The translations under genes were made by a program, and so were the position numbers. Positions 16,017 through 25,694 of a DNA stretch of 59,651 nt are shown in pieces. Location: positions 1-59,651 of the forward strand of contig CANRLK010000004.1 of the NCBI GenBank assembly GCA_947631465.1, given 5' to 3'. How positions within the stretch are numbered: position 1 is the first letter of the stretch; every line of letters starts with the position of its first letter. Under the pieces are notes generated by a model, which was not told the origin of the DNA, searched no databases, and saw only the letters and a list, made by a program, of their open reading frames with translations. Source of the stretch: an uncultured Clostridia bacterium. GTDB lineage: Bacteria > Bacillota > Clostridia > Christensenellales > Borkfalkiaceae.

Positions 16017-16047
16017 ATTATACCATGAAAGAGGCGTTTGTTGTCAA
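16017..16047 (-). promoter_or_regulatory. Promoter of the Y-family polymerase gene
   Basis: Minus strand: TTGACA (16047-16042), 19 bases, TATAAT (16022-16017) with an extended TGG before it. The predicted start near 16010 leaves about three bases before the ATG. Confidence 0.65.
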
Positions 16048-16097
16048 GTTTTCACCTTGCTTTCGGCGAAGTTTTTCCGATTGTCACGGGCAGACAA

Positions 16098-16126
16098 TTG
16101 ACATGCGGAAAAAACTATGATAAAAT
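16098..16126 (+). promoter_or_regulatory. Promoter of the ABC exporter operon
   Basis: TTGACA at 16098-16103, 17 bases, TAAAAT at 16121-16126. The leader to ATG 16214 is about 80 bases. CGGAGG precedes the start codon. Confidence 0.7.
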
Positions 16127-16213
16127 AATTTCTGTACGTATTTTCGGCAGTCTTCGGGCGCGTTCGCGCTTTGAGCCCGCTGCCGCGCTTCCTTTTCATC
16201 AAACGGAGGAAAT

Positions 16214-18001
16214 ATGCTCTTCGGAAAGCATATCAACAAATTCTATTTGAAATTTATTTGGCTGTACATGATCGGCGTCGTGGGGCTTGTCGCGGTCGAT
16301 TGGTTTCAGCTGTATATCCCCGAGAGCCTCGGCCAGATCGTCGATATGTTCAGCGGGGAGAACGTCGACCTTGCGCTCCTTTGGGACATCGTGAAGGACG
16401 TCATTCTCGTCGCCGTCGTGCTCTTTGTCGGAAGAATCGCCTGGCGGCTGTCCATCTTCGCCGCGTCCCAGCGGACGGAGGCGGGACTGAGAAAAATGAT
16501 GTTCGCAAAGAGCGAGCGGCTGCCCCTTTCCTATTTCGGCAAGAACAAGGTCGGCACGGTCATGGCGTGGTTCACGACCGACCTCGAAACCATCGAAGAG
16601 TTCTTGGGCTGGGGCACGATCATGCTCTTCGACGCGGGCTTTTTGACCCTGCTCGTCATCGTCAAGATGATCCGCCTCGATTGGGCGCTTTCGCTCGTCG
16701 TGTTCGTTCCGCTCGTTTTGATCGCGATCTGGGGCGGGCTCGTCGAAAAATTTCAGGCGAAAAAGTGGAACGAGCGGCAGGAACAATTCGACAAACTCTA
16801 TGACTATTCGCGCGAGAGCTTCACGGGCATCCGCGTCATCAAAGCGTTCGTCGCCGAGACCCGCCGTCTGCACGGCTGCGCCAAGATCATCCGCAAGAAC
16901 AAGGACGTCAACCTCTCCTATGCGCGCATGACGGTCATCTTCGACTGCATTATCTCGCTCATCATTGCGCTCATCAACGCGATCATCTTGGGCGTGGGCG
17001 GATATTTCGTCTACTGCTCCATCCAGGGCATTCCGATCGCCCTCTTTTCGCACCCCGTCAACATGACGGCGGGCAATCTCATCACCTTCCTCGGCTATTT
17101 CGATACGATGGTCTGGCCCATGATGGCGCTCGGACAGATCGTCTCCATGCGCTCGCGGGCGAAGGCGTCCCTGCACCGCGTCTCGCGGTTTTTGAGCGCC
17201 GAAGAGGACGTCTCCCCCGAACAGACCCTTGAAAACGTCGAGGGCAAAGTCACCTTCAAAAACTTCACCTTCCATTATCCCGAGACCGAAGTTCCCGCCT
17301 TGAAAAACGTGGAGCTTGAAATCGACGCGGGCATGACCGTGGGGGTCGTGGGAAAGGTCGGGAGCGGCAAGAGCACCCTCGTCAACAGCCTTCTGAAACT
17401 CTATCCCGTCGAGCGCGGGACGGTCTTGATCGATGGAAAGGACATCATGGAATGCGACACGGAAAGCGTTCGGCGCGCCGTCGCCTGCGCTCCGCAGGAC
17501 GGGTTCTTGTTCAGCGATACCCTCTCTTCCAACATCGGCTTTGCAAAGGACGGCTGCACGCGCGAGGAAGTCCTGAAAGCCGCGGACTTTGCGAGCATCA
17601 CCGAGGACATCGAGGGCTTTAAGGACGGCTTTGACACGGTCTGCGGCGAACGGGGCGTGACGCTCTCGGGCGGGCAAAAACAGCGGGTCGCGATCGCAAG
17701 GGCGTACCTTGCCGACGCGCCCGTGCTCATCTTGGACGACAGCGTCTCGGCAGTGGACGTCAAGACCGAGAAAAAGATCCTCGAAAACATTGCGAAAGAG
17801 CGCAAGGGAAAGACGACAATCGTCGTCGCGTCCCGCGCAAGCACGGTCGCGCGGTTTGATAAGATCGTCGTGCTCAAAGACGGCGAAGTCGAGGCATTCG
17901 CCTCTCCCAAAGAGCTTTTGAAGATCTCCCCCACCTATCAAAAGATGGTGAGACTTCAAATGCTCGAAGAAGAGGCAAAGGAGGCGGGCGATGCAGGATG
18001 A
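16214..18001 (+). CDS. ABC exporter half-transporter, subunit with degenerate ATPase site
   Basis: A 595-residue fused permease-ATPase. About six membrane helices lie in residues 1-310 and the nucleotide-binding domain is at about 335-580. Walker A is GKVGSGKST and the signature is LSGGQ. The Walker B catalytic glutamate is replaced (LILDDSVSAVD) and the switch histidine is lost (VVASRAST in place of the usual AHRxS). In heterodimeric exporters such as BmrCD or LmrCD one site is degenerate in just this way. The stop overlaps the start of the next gene by 11 bases, so the pair is co-translated. The cargo (drug, lipid or peptide) cannot be told from sequence. Confidence 0.9.
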   Translation: MLFGKHINKFYLKFIWLYMIGVVGLVAVDWFQLYIPESLGQIVDMFSGENVDLALLWDIVKDVILVAVVLFVGRIAWRLSIFAASQRTEAGLRKMMFAKSERLPLSYFGKNKVGTVMAWFTTDLETIEEFLGWGTIMLFDAGFLTLLVIVKMIRLDWALSLVVFVPLVLIAIWGGLVEKFQAKKWNERQEQFDKLYDYSRESFTGIRVIKAFVAETRRLHGCAKIIRKNKDVNLSYARMTVIFDCIISLIIALINAIILGVGGYFVYCSIQGIPIALFSHPVNMTAGNLITFLGYFDTMVWPMMALGQIVSMRSRAKASLHRVSRFLSAEEDVSPEQTLENVEGKVTFKNFTFHYPETEVPALKNVELEIDAGMTVGVVGKVGSGKSTLVNSLLKLYPVERGTVLIDGKDIMECDTESVRRAVACAPQDGFLFSDTLSSNIGFAKDGCTREEVLKAADFASITEDIEGFKDGFDTVCGERGVTLSGGQKQRVAIARAYLADAPVLILDDSVSAVDVKTEKKILENIAKERKGKTTIVVASRASTVARFDKIVVLKDGEVEAFASPKELLKISPTYQKMVRLQMLEEEAKEAGDAG

Positions 18002-19748
18002 TCTTCTCTCGGGCGACAAGCCCATGCCCCTCTTTGTCACCTTAAAGCGGACGTTCCGATTCTTCAAGCCGCAGATGAAGCGGTTTATCTTCGCGATTCT
18101 GCTCGTCATATTGAACGTCGCCTTCGACATCGCCCTTCCCATGTTCGTGAGCGCGGTGACGGACAACTTAAAGTCGGACTCCATCGCCTTAAAGGTCATC
18201 ATCGGCTTTGCGGTCGGCTATATCACCCTCGGCGCGGTCAACCAAGTCGTGCTCTATGCCCTCTCGATGCTGCTCCAAAAGGCGGGACAGAGCATTGTCG
18301 CGAACATCCGCATGGAGACCTATTGGCACATCCAAAGCCTTTCGCACGGTCAGCTCGACAACATGCCCGTGGGCTCGCTCGTCACCCGCGTTGCGTCGTA
18401 CACCGCGTCCGTCTCCGACCTCTTCACGAACGTGCTCGTCAGCGTGATACGAAACGTTCTGACGATCGTCGGCGTGTACGGCATGATGCTCTTCATCAGC
18501 TGGAAGCTCGCGCTCGTGATGCTCGGGTTTATCGCGCTCGTCGCCGTCATCTCGTTCGTCTTTGCCAAAGTGATCGGCGCGCTCTTCCGCAAGGAACGGC
18601 AATACATCTCCGAGCTCAACACCTACCTCAACGAAAATCTCTCGGGCATGAAGCTCATCCACATCTTCAATCGGGAGCAATATAAACAGCTTGAATTTTT
18701 ATTGAAGAACGAAAATTTGCGCAAGGCGCGCTATAAGGTCGTCATCGCATTCGGGATTTATCGCCCGCTCATCACCTTGATCTCGGTGCTTGCGACGGCA
18801 ACGACCTTCTTTTTGGGGGTGCAGTTCCACCTCTCCTCGGCGATGATCGTAGCGTTTTATCTGTATCTCTCGCGATTCTTCAACCCCGTGCAGAACCTTG
18901 CCGACCAGCTCAACAACTTGCAAAAGGCGCTTACGGCTTCCGAGCGCATCTTCCGCCTGCTCGACATCGAGCCCGCGGTCAAGGACAAGGTCGGCGCGAT
19001 CGACGTGAAGGAATTTCGCGGGGAAGTCGAGTTTCAACACGTCTGGTTTGCGTATGAAGGCGAGGATTGGATCTTGAAAGACGTGTCCTTCAAGGTGGAA
19101 GCGGGCAAGACGTGCGCGCTTGTCGGCGCAACGGGCGCGGGAAAGAGCACCATCCTTTCGCTCATCGTCCGAAATTACGAGATCCAAAAAGGGCGCATCC
19201 TCATCGACGGCAGGGACATTCAGGACATCAAGATCAAATCCCTACGGCGGGCGATTGGGCAAATGCTGCAAGACGTGTTTTTGTTCAGCGGCACGATCAA
19301 GAGCAATCTGACTCTTGACCGCACGGACTTTTCGGACGAGGAGATCCAAGCCGCCTGCAAGTATGTGAATGCGGACAGTTTTATCGAAAAAATGCCCGAC
19401 GGGATCAATTCCGAGCTTTCTGAGCGCGGAGAAAACCTCTCGCAGGGACAGCGGCAGCTGCTCTCCTTTGCGCGGACGGTGCTTCATCAGCCGAGCATTC
19501 TCATTCTCGACGAGGCGACCGCGAACATCGACACGGAGACCGAAGCATTGATCAATGAGAGCCTTGAAAAGATGCGCAACATCGGCACGATGCTCATCTG
19601 CGCCCACCGTCTTTCGACCATCCGCCGCGCGGATGAAATTCTCGTGATGCAGCACGGCGAGATCGTCGAGCGCGGAAACCACGAAGCGCTTCTCTCCCAA
19701 AATGGCGTCTATGCCCGCCTCTATCGCCTGCAATCCGAAAAAGACTGA
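17991..19748 (+). CDS. ABC exporter half-transporter, catalytically competent subunit
   Basis: A 585-residue fused permease-ATPase. Walker A is GATGAGKST, Walker B is ILILDEATANID with the catalytic glutamate, and the switch histidine is kept (ICAHRLST). Its signature motif is LSQGQ, not LSGGQ; this half-motif faces the degenerate Walker site of the partner, as expected for an asymmetric heterodimer. AAAGGAGG lies about ten bases before ATG 17991, inside the end of the upstream gene. It completes the two-gene exporter operon, which a hairpin at 19773-19804 terminates. Confidence 0.92.
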   Translation: MQDDLLSGDKPMPLFVTLKRTFRFFKPQMKRFIFAILLVILNVAFDIALPMFVSAVTDNLKSDSIALKVIIGFAVGYITLGAVNQVVLYALSMLLQKAGQSIVANIRMETYWHIQSLSHGQLDNMPVGSLVTRVASYTASVSDLFTNVLVSVIRNVLTIVGVYGMMLFISWKLALVMLGFIALVAVISFVFAKVIGALFRKERQYISELNTYLNENLSGMKLIHIFNREQYKQLEFLLKNENLRKARYKVVIAFGIYRPLITLISVLATATTFFLGVQFHLSSAMIVAFYLYLSRFFNPVQNLADQLNNLQKALTASERIFRLLDIEPAVKDKVGAIDVKEFRGEVEFQHVWFAYEGEDWILKDVSFKVEAGKTCALVGATGAGKSTILSLIVRNYEIQKGRILIDGRDIQDIKIKSLRRAIGQMLQDVFLFSGTIKSNLTLDRTDFSDEEIQAACKYVNADSFIEKMPDGINSELSERGENLSQGQRQLLSFARTVLHQPSILILDEATANIDTETEALINESLEKMRNIGTMLICAHRLSTIRRADEILVMQHGEIVERGNHEALLSQNGVYARLYRLQSEKD

Positions 19749-19772
19749 AAAAATATTCTCGTAAACATGGTG

Positions 19773-19804
19773 AAAAGGACCTTCCCAAGCGGAACGTCCT
19801 TTTA
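19773..19804. terminator. Bidirectional terminator
   Basis: AAAAGGAC-C-TTCC / GGAA-C-GTCCTTTT around CAAGC, with T tracts on both strands. It separates the ABC operon from the converging DUF58 operon. Confidence 0.8.
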
Positions 19805-19858
19805 TTTTTACTTAATGATTTCGTGGCTTTGAGCATCTTTTCGATGCAGCGTTTGAAT

Positions 19859-20755
19859 CTAATTGACAAGATCGGCTTGAAGCAGCTCTTTGAAGATCAC
19901 TTTCTCGATCGGCTCCTCGGTGTCAAATGAGAGGAACGTGATTCCGCGGGAGGCACAGAAATTACTGATCCCCTCGATGGTCTCCTTCACAAGCTGACTG
20001 TATTCTTCGAGCATAGACCGAGAAATTTTCACCCTGATATTGCGGAAGTCGTCCGCGCGTGGCGACTCGGAATCGATGAGATTGAATCTTCCCGAATACA
20101 GCGGGTCGCGCTCTTCCTTCGTCATCACCTGCATCAAGAGCACTTGCCTGCGCTTATAGAGCAGGAAATTCACCCCGGGCTTCCAATCCGTCTCGGTCAA
20201 AAAGTCGGAGATGATGATGGACAAGCCGTCGTTCGTGCCCGTACGAGGCGTTTTGGGAATGGATGCGGCGAAATCCGCCTCGCCCTCGAATTTGATCTTT
20301 TCAAGCTGCCCGATCGCTCCGAAGAACTTATTTTTCCCGACGATGATCCCGAACGGGTCCTCTGCCTTTCCCTCTTTCAATAAATGGAAGGACACCTTGT
20401 CCATATTTCTGATCGCCAAAAACCCGAGCGCTGCGGCAAGGCTGACTGCATACCTCGCCTTTTCGGGGATCATACCCATCGAAGCGGAACAGTCGAGAAA
20501 GATCTGAATGTGCATTTGCCGCTCGTCGGTGTAGAGTTTGAGAAAGTATTTTTTGAGCCTCGCATACAAGTTCCAATCAATACGGCGGATGTCGTCGCCG
20601 AGTTCATAGTTTCGAAAATCGGCAAACTCCATGGTCTGTCCGTATTTTTTGATTTGATGTTTCCCGCCATAGTAGCCCGATAAATTTGCCTGTAAGTGCA
20701 ATGCCAACGTTTCGAGGCGGCTGAAAAATGCGTCACTGAGATAAGAATTATTCAT
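19859..20755 (-). CDS. DUF58 protein with von Willebrand A-like fold
   Basis: A 298-residue protein. DUF58 signatures: GKHQIKKYGQTMEFADFRNYELGDDIRRIDW at about residues 31-61, then the vWA-like metal site LDCSASMG (DxSxS) near residue 87. It is the last gene of the operon that begins with the LRR lipoprotein. Such proteins normally act with a MoxR AAA ATPase and membrane vWA proteins, perhaps as a metal- or cofactor-loading or envelope chaperone system. No MoxR gene is present in this window. GGGGGGAG lies just before ATG 20755; the gap from the previous stop is 13 bases. Confidence 0.88.
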   Translation of the reverse strand: MNNSYLSDAFFSRLETLALHLQANLSGYYGGKHQIKKYGQTMEFADFRNYELGDDIRRIDWNLYARLKKYFLKLYTDERQMHIQIFLDCSASMGMIPEKARYAVSLAAALGFLAIRNMDKVSFHLLKEGKAEDPFGIIVGKNKFFGAIGQLEKIKFEGEADFAASIPKTPRTGTNDGLSIIISDFLTETDWKPGVNFLLYKRRQVLLMQVMTKEERDPLYSGRFNLIDSESPRADDFRNIRVKISRSMLEEYSQLVKETIEGISNFCASRGITFLSFDTEEPIEKVIFKELLQADLVN

Positions 20756-20768
20756 CGTCTCCCCCCCA

Positions 20769-23648
20769 TTACCTTCCGAACTGCATTTTGCGCTGCCGAT
20801 ACGTCCTTATGAGTTCGTGCGGCCACTTGAACTTGAATTTGCGGATCGCAATATCCAAAAGTCCCAACACGAGCGCAAGGATCGCGAAAACAAGCTGCGG
20901 GTCATAGACGATATGCACGTCCGCAAAATAACTCAAAAGTTTCTCCGCGTCATAAACGAGTTTTTCGGTCGGATCGGCTTCCTCTTCTGTTTCACGGGTC
21001 GAGATCGAGACGAGCAGCTCTCTGCCGTCTGCAAAGGAATCGGCTCCCGCGTCATATTCTTTGGAATAGGAAAACGCCCTGTATGCACGGATCGAGCCGC
21101 TCACCTGAGAGTCGGGAATACCATTAAAACTATTTACGCTGTTGATATTGAAATTCTCGGGGACTTTCACGACGATGATTTCATAGACGCCCGGCGTTCT
21201 GTTCTCGAACGTAAAACGGTTTCCGCTCACGGAAAGATCCCGAAGGTCGAACTTTTCAATGTTCTTTTCGGGGCCTCTCACCATGGCGACGAGCTTTCTG
21301 TTTGTTTCCTCTTGCCCGTCGAACCCGTAAATACTCACCTGTGTCCTGTAATTATCTTCGAGGATCGCCGCACTGAAAATATTTTCGGAAACATCGGCAA
21401 TTTGCGAGATCAAGTTCGTAACGACATTATGAATGATCGTACTCCCTTGATCGCTCCCCAAAAATTCCTTCGACCAATAGCCTTCGAGGTCGCACATAAA
21501 GCTGCCGACCTTCCCCTCTCCGTACTTCCACTGCGCATAGAGCGGCACATAGTCCGCCATCAGCGAAACTTCCACGTCTCCGTAGCCCTTCGCCTCCGTC
21601 GTAAAAAATCCCCCCATTGTGATCTTGTTAAGTTCAGTTTGGTTGACCCCATTCACGATCAAGGTATGGTTCATAATCGTCGGATGGTATTCACTCGGCA
21701 CTGCGCCCGAAAGTTCGTCGAAGCCGAGATCGTCTTTGAGAATATCCGAAAACTTATCCACGTCCCCTGCCGAAATGTAGTACGCTTTGCCCCCGCCGTT
21801 ATGCGCAAAATTCACCATTTCCTGGGTGAGCTGGCTTCCGATGGACATGACGGTTATTGTGATACCGTATTTTTCATGGTTCTCCTGCATGACAGAATTG
21901 TATTGGCTGAAACTATCTCCCGGATTTGAGTCAGACAAAAAGAGAATATGCTTTCTCTCCGCGCCCTGAATGGTATTGAGGGTCTTGCACGCCAAATCAA
22001 TGGAAGGCGCGTATCTTGTTCCCTGCCCGCCGCCGTCGGCAATATGACGGATTGCACTGACAATCTTGGACTTCTGCTTCATGGAGGTCATATCAAGTCC
22101 CACACGGTAGCTATCTTCGAGCGACAAAACGCCTACTTGGTCGCGCGGAGAGAGTGCGTCGAGCGCGTCGATCGCACCTTTGATCGCAACGTCGAGCGGA
22201 GAGATCCCCATGCCCCCTCGATCCTCGTCCATAGAACCCGATCGGTCGATAATAATCGCAAGCGCAACGGGAGGCGTGTAGTCGACGGCATTGACGGGAA
22301 GCATTTTTTCAAACGTCGTCCCCGCCATGTCCTCTTTGTTATAGGAATGAGCCATGGGAACATCCTCTCCCGCGGGATTCTTCCCCATGACGACTTCGCC
22401 TTTTTCATTTTTCTCTACGCCGCCCACGGTAAAGAGTCCCCCGCCGTAGTCGTTCACATAGCTTTCAAGCAGATCCTCAAAGCCGTTTGGCATATCTTTA
22501 TGGGCAATGTTCACCAAGACGACTTCGTCGTACATCGCGATCGACTCCATATTCTTGGGAAGTTCATTGCTTTCGATATTCACAACCTTGACGCTCAAAT
22601 ACTCCGCATCAATGGATTCTTTGATTTTCTCGACCAGCTGGTTCGATTCGCCGTCATACTTCTCCACGACCAGCATCGAGGTATATTCTTCGATTTCAAA
22701 GTAGGAATAGTACAAATTGTTCTCGGTGAGCGAGTCCCCCTCGCTCTCAATGGTAAACCTAAGATCGTGATGTCCCGGGGTCGAAAAGGCGTAGTTGAAA
22801 TTGATGGTCTGCTCCCCGAGGACGAGGCTTAAATTCTCGTGCGCGTCGGACTGTTCGGAATATTCTCCGATGTCCGTAAATTTCAAGGAAACTTTCCCCT
22901 GATAGGTGCTCTTTAAGGTCACCTCAAACGAAACTTCCTCTCCGAGGGAATACTTGCGTTCGGGATAGCTGACGTTCGTGATCCAAACGTCACTCTTGAA
23001 AGAAGCGGGATAGAAAGACGTGTCGATCTGCACGCCGTCCATCGAGATCCGCTTTGCAACGCTCTGCGCGTCGCGGTCGGTTTCAAGTCCGTCCGAAATG
23101 AGCAAGATCTTCGCAGTATCGGGATAGTGGATGATCGCCTCATCCTCGCCGCCGCTCACATCGAGCGTGGGGTCCCAGACATAGGTTAAAGCTCCCGCAA
23201 TATCCGTCGCGGTAATATCGGGACTCGGGGCTTCGAGGAATTTTTGATACGCCGATTCGGGACTGTGCTGTCCCATGGGCAGGACGACCTGTTGGTCATA
23301 TCCGAACGTCACGATCGACACATTGCTCCGCCCCTCGTTCGCGGTCAGAACATCATGCACCAAGCTATTGACTCTGTCTTTGTAGTTTGCGCTGCTGTAA
23401 GAGGCGTCGACCAAGATGACAAGCTCATTCTCTTGATTGGGAAGATCATAGGAGAAATTGATCCCCGACAGAATGAGAATGCAGAGTGTCGATACGACGC
23501 AGTGAAGGATCAAGGAGATCACCTTGTTGCGGTTGCAGCGAAACCGTTTCGGCGAACGAAAAAAGAAGAAAAAAGCGATCAAGAAGGCGGGAATGATGAG
23601 AAGAAGCAGCCACCCGCTCACTGAAAAGTTGACTTTGAAATTCGACAT
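20769..23648 (-). CDS. Membrane protein with two von Willebrand A domains and a glutamine amidotransferase-like domain
   Basis: A 959-residue protein. Two N-terminal membrane helices (about 10-32 and 44-66) are followed by a first vWA domain starting VILVDASYSS (DxSxS). A beta-rich region and a GATase-like block (SYVNDYGGGLFTVGG) come next, then a second vWA domain with a perfect metal site, IIIDRSGSMDE. A last helix (VFAILALVLGLLDIAI) precedes the basic C-terminal tail. It resembles large BatA/YfbK-type envelope proteins. Start ATG 23648 (MSNFKVNFS) has AGGAGGAGAGG before it; the longer frame lacks a site. It sits between the BatA-like gene and DUF58. Confidence 0.87.
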   Translation of the reverse strand: MSNFKVNFSVSGWLLLLIIPAFLIAFFFFFRSPKRFRCNRNKVISLILHCVVSTLCILILSGINFSYDLPNQENELVILVDASYSSANYKDRVNSLVHDVLTANEGRSNVSIVTFGYDQQVVLPMGQHSPESAYQKFLEAPSPDITATDIAGALTYVWDPTLDVSGGEDEAIIHYPDTAKILLISDGLETDRDAQSVAKRISMDGVQIDTSFYPASFKSDVWITNVSYPERKYSLGEEVSFEVTLKSTYQGKVSLKFTDIGEYSEQSDAHENLSLVLGEQTINFNYAFSTPGHHDLRFTIESEGDSLTENNLYYSYFEIEEYTSMLVVEKYDGESNQLVEKIKESIDAEYLSVKVVNIESNELPKNMESIAMYDEVVLVNIAHKDMPNGFEDLLESYVNDYGGGLFTVGGVEKNEKGEVVMGKNPAGEDVPMAHSYNKEDMAGTTFEKMLPVNAVDYTPPVALAIIIDRSGSMDEDRGGMGISPLDVAIKGAIDALDALSPRDQVGVLSLEDSYRVGLDMTSMKQKSKIVSAIRHIADGGGQGTRYAPSIDLACKTLNTIQGAERKHILFLSDSNPGDSFSQYNSVMQENHEKYGITITVMSIGSQLTQEMVNFAHNGGGKAYYISAGDVDKFSDILKDDLGFDELSGAVPSEYHPTIMNHTLIVNGVNQTELNKITMGGFFTTEAKGYGDVEVSLMADYVPLYAQWKYGEGKVGSFMCDLEGYWSKEFLGSDQGSTIIHNVVTNLISQIADVSENIFSAAILEDNYRTQVSIYGFDGQEETNRKLVAMVRGPEKNIEKFDLRDLSVSGNRFTFENRTPGVYEIIVVKVPENFNINSVNSFNGIPDSQVSGSIRAYRAFSYSKEYDAGADSFADGRELLVSISTRETEEEADPTEKLVYDAEKLLSYFADVHIVYDPQLVFAILALVLGLLDIAIRKFKFKWPHELIRTYRQRKMQFGR

Positions 23649-23658
23649 ACCTCTCCTC

Positions 23659-25629
23659 CTAAATCCCCTTGAACTGCAAGCACCACTCGACGGTAAACAG
23701 GACAAGCATCGCAATTGCAAAATACAGGAACAAGTCCTCGCCGAGCTCTTCCCAAACTTCCGTGTTGTCGAGTTTCATATTCATCGCTTCCACGTCGAAA
23801 AGACCGCTCTCGCTCGTCGGAATATGGACAAACGCCTTTCTGACTTCGGCTTCCTTTTCATAGGGAAATTCCGTCGTGAACGTATAAGTTCCAAGTTCCT
23901 CGAGCGTAACCGTCGCAGGAAATTCGGTTAAAGTATCCGCTTTCCCATTCGGGTCTGTCATGGTAACTGTCGTTCCCTTGCAGTTGACGTTCACTTCCTC
24001 GTCCGCCTCAAACTCATAATTGTCGAGGGTCAGCGGCATAAAGTATTGAATTAAATTGTAACAAAACTTGGTAAGATTTGTTCCCGCGGATAAATTCGAC
24101 AGGTTGAGCGAGAAGGGCATGACGACGATGCGCTCGGTTTCCGTTTTCTTCACGAGCATCACGGGGTCGCCACCACAGAACAAGATCGGGACGAAACTCT
24201 CGTCATAGGACGTGATCCTTCGATACGCCGTCACGCCCATGGTATGGGGGTCGATGTATTGAAGGAGCGGGTGCGCATCCCCCGCCTCAAAGTATTTGAG
24301 ACCGTTAAATGTGACGTTTTCCCCGAGTTCCACGCCGTATGCGGAGAGGTCGTTGGGGTCGCTGAAAAGAATCACCCCGTCCTTCGGCGCATTGCCGCTC
24401 TGAATGTCTTTCGGAAGGGTGTGCTCGAAAATATAGAAGTCGTGTCCCTCGTTTTGCACTTCACTTAAGGTGTAGGCACGATTAAACCCAATCTCGCGCG
24501 TTTTGCTCATGGGGTCGCGCAAATACTGAAAACTGAGATAGTAGAAGATATTTGGTTTCGAACTGTAATATTGGATTTTTACCTTATCCTTCACTCCGCC
24601 GTAGACCTTAAACTCGTTGTCCTCGTCGATGGAATCGTTGAGATCGACAAAGCCGATCGACGCCTCTGCATAGGAGGAAAAGTACCAATCCTCCTGACCG
24701 CCGATCTCGGGGTCGGTCATGCGGAGAGTAATGGTCTGAATGTCGGAATAATCCAAATTGTCCGAATTGACGTCAAAGGCGACTTTTTTATAGAGTTTGG
24801 GAAAGTCGAAGGTCTTGTCCTCTCCGTTTTCCGCGCCCTTGATCTCGATATAAAGGTTCTTTTCGAGGGACACTCTGCCGAACGCCCCCACCTCTACATG
24901 GAATACATACTCGCTCTCCTCGATCGCCACCGTGCAACCGAGGACGGCAATATTCCACTCATTTTGAATGTTGGCAAGATTTCTGACGGTCACGGCAGAC
25001 CCGAGATTGCCCAAATCCGTTCCCGAATAGACGAAAATTTTTGCCGCAGGATTGATAAAGAGACGCTCCTCGGCAAGGTTCAAAGCCCCTTGGATATCCG
25101 CCGTACCATAGGAACATTTCAAGCCATCGAGGGCATGGACGACGTCCGTATATTCCTCTTTCGTGGCGTCGGTGAGGACGTACTCCGCCTCTTTTCCCGC
25201 GGTAATGATGGAAATTGTCCCGTCGTCGTCCATGAGCCATTCATCGATATGCGCCTTTACTTCCCGCACCGCTCTGTCGAAGCGGGAGAGCGAGGCAGGA
25301 TCTCCCGCAGTATGGGCAAGCATACTCGCGGACGAATCGATGATGATGATCTTCTCGGTCTCGTCATTGACGAACCCCTCCGAGAATAGTTTCGGCTGCG
25401 CCATTAAAAGTGCAAGAGAAGTAAACGCCAAAGCCTGACACACGAATACCAAAATATTCCGTATCGGCTCAATGGGAAGTTTCTTCCGCTTACGCTTCAA
25501 AAGCTGCCGCCATAGGACAGTGCTTGTGATAAATCTCTGTTGGTACTTGGGTCTTATGATATAGATCAAGATGAGGACGAGAATCCCCAAAAGACCCAAA
25601 AGCCCAAGCGGCATTAACCATTTGATCAT
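23659..25629 (-). CDS. BatA-like membrane protein with von Willebrand A domain
   Basis: A 656-residue protein. The N terminus is the aerotolerance-regulator (BatA) type: a helix at 5-25, the basic segment KYQQRFITSTVLWRQLLKRKRKKLP, and a second helix at about 57-77. The vWA domain follows with metal site IIIDSSASML. A long beta-rich extracytoplasmic part and a C-terminal helix (LFLYFAIAMLVLFTVEWCL) complete it. AAAGGAG lies five bases before ATG 25629 and directly abuts a perfect hairpin at 25641-25675, suggesting control at the ribosome site. It lies ten bases upstream of the larger vWA gene and likely works with it. Confidence 0.87.
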   Translation of the reverse strand: MIKWLMPLGLLGLLGILVLILIYIIRPKYQQRFITSTVLWRQLLKRKRKKLPIEPIRNILVFVCQALAFTSLALLMAQPKLFSEGFVNDETEKIIIIDSSASMLAHTAGDPASLSRFDRAVREVKAHIDEWLMDDDGTISIITAGKEAEYVLTDATKEEYTDVVHALDGLKCSYGTADIQGALNLAEERLFINPAAKIFVYSGTDLGNLGSAVTVRNLANIQNEWNIAVLGCTVAIEESEYVFHVEVGAFGRVSLEKNLYIEIKGAENGEDKTFDFPKLYKKVAFDVNSDNLDYSDIQTITLRMTDPEIGGQEDWYFSSYAEASIGFVDLNDSIDEDNEFKVYGGVKDKVKIQYYSSKPNIFYYLSFQYLRDPMSKTREIGFNRAYTLSEVQNEGHDFYIFEHTLPKDIQSGNAPKDGVILFSDPNDLSAYGVELGENVTFNGLKYFEAGDAHPLLQYIDPHTMGVTAYRRITSYDESFVPILFCGGDPVMLVKKTETERIVVMPFSLNLSNLSAGTNLTKFCYNLIQYFMPLTLDNYEFEADEEVNVNCKGTTVTMTDPNGKADTLTEFPATVTLEELGTYTFTTEFPYEKEAEVRKAFVHIPTSESGLFDVEAMNMKLDNTEVWEELGEDLFLYFAIAMLVLFTVEWCLQFKGI

Positions 25630-25640
25630 AAAAACTCCTT

Positions 25641-25675
25641 TCGCTGAAATTCTTCCAAGGGAATCATTTCAGCGA
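25641..25675 (-). promoter_or_regulatory. Hairpin abutting the ribosome site of the BatA-like gene
   Basis: Perfect ten-base arms TCGCTGAAAT / ATTTCAGCGA with a 15-base loop. In the mRNA the AAAGGAG starts at the base of the stem. There is no U tract, so it is not a typical terminator. It may stabilise the 5' end or set translation of the downstream genes. Confidence 0.6.
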
Positions 25676-25694
25676 GGAAACTGACTTGTATGTT

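Noticed and set aside
16008..16060. LexA (SOS) operator before the Y-family polymerase
   Set aside because: No GAAC-N4-GTTC-like palindrome is present around the promoter.
16199..18202. 667-residue open frame on the minus strand
   Set aside because: It is antisense to the ABC exporter, whose Walker and signature motifs are clear on the plus strand.
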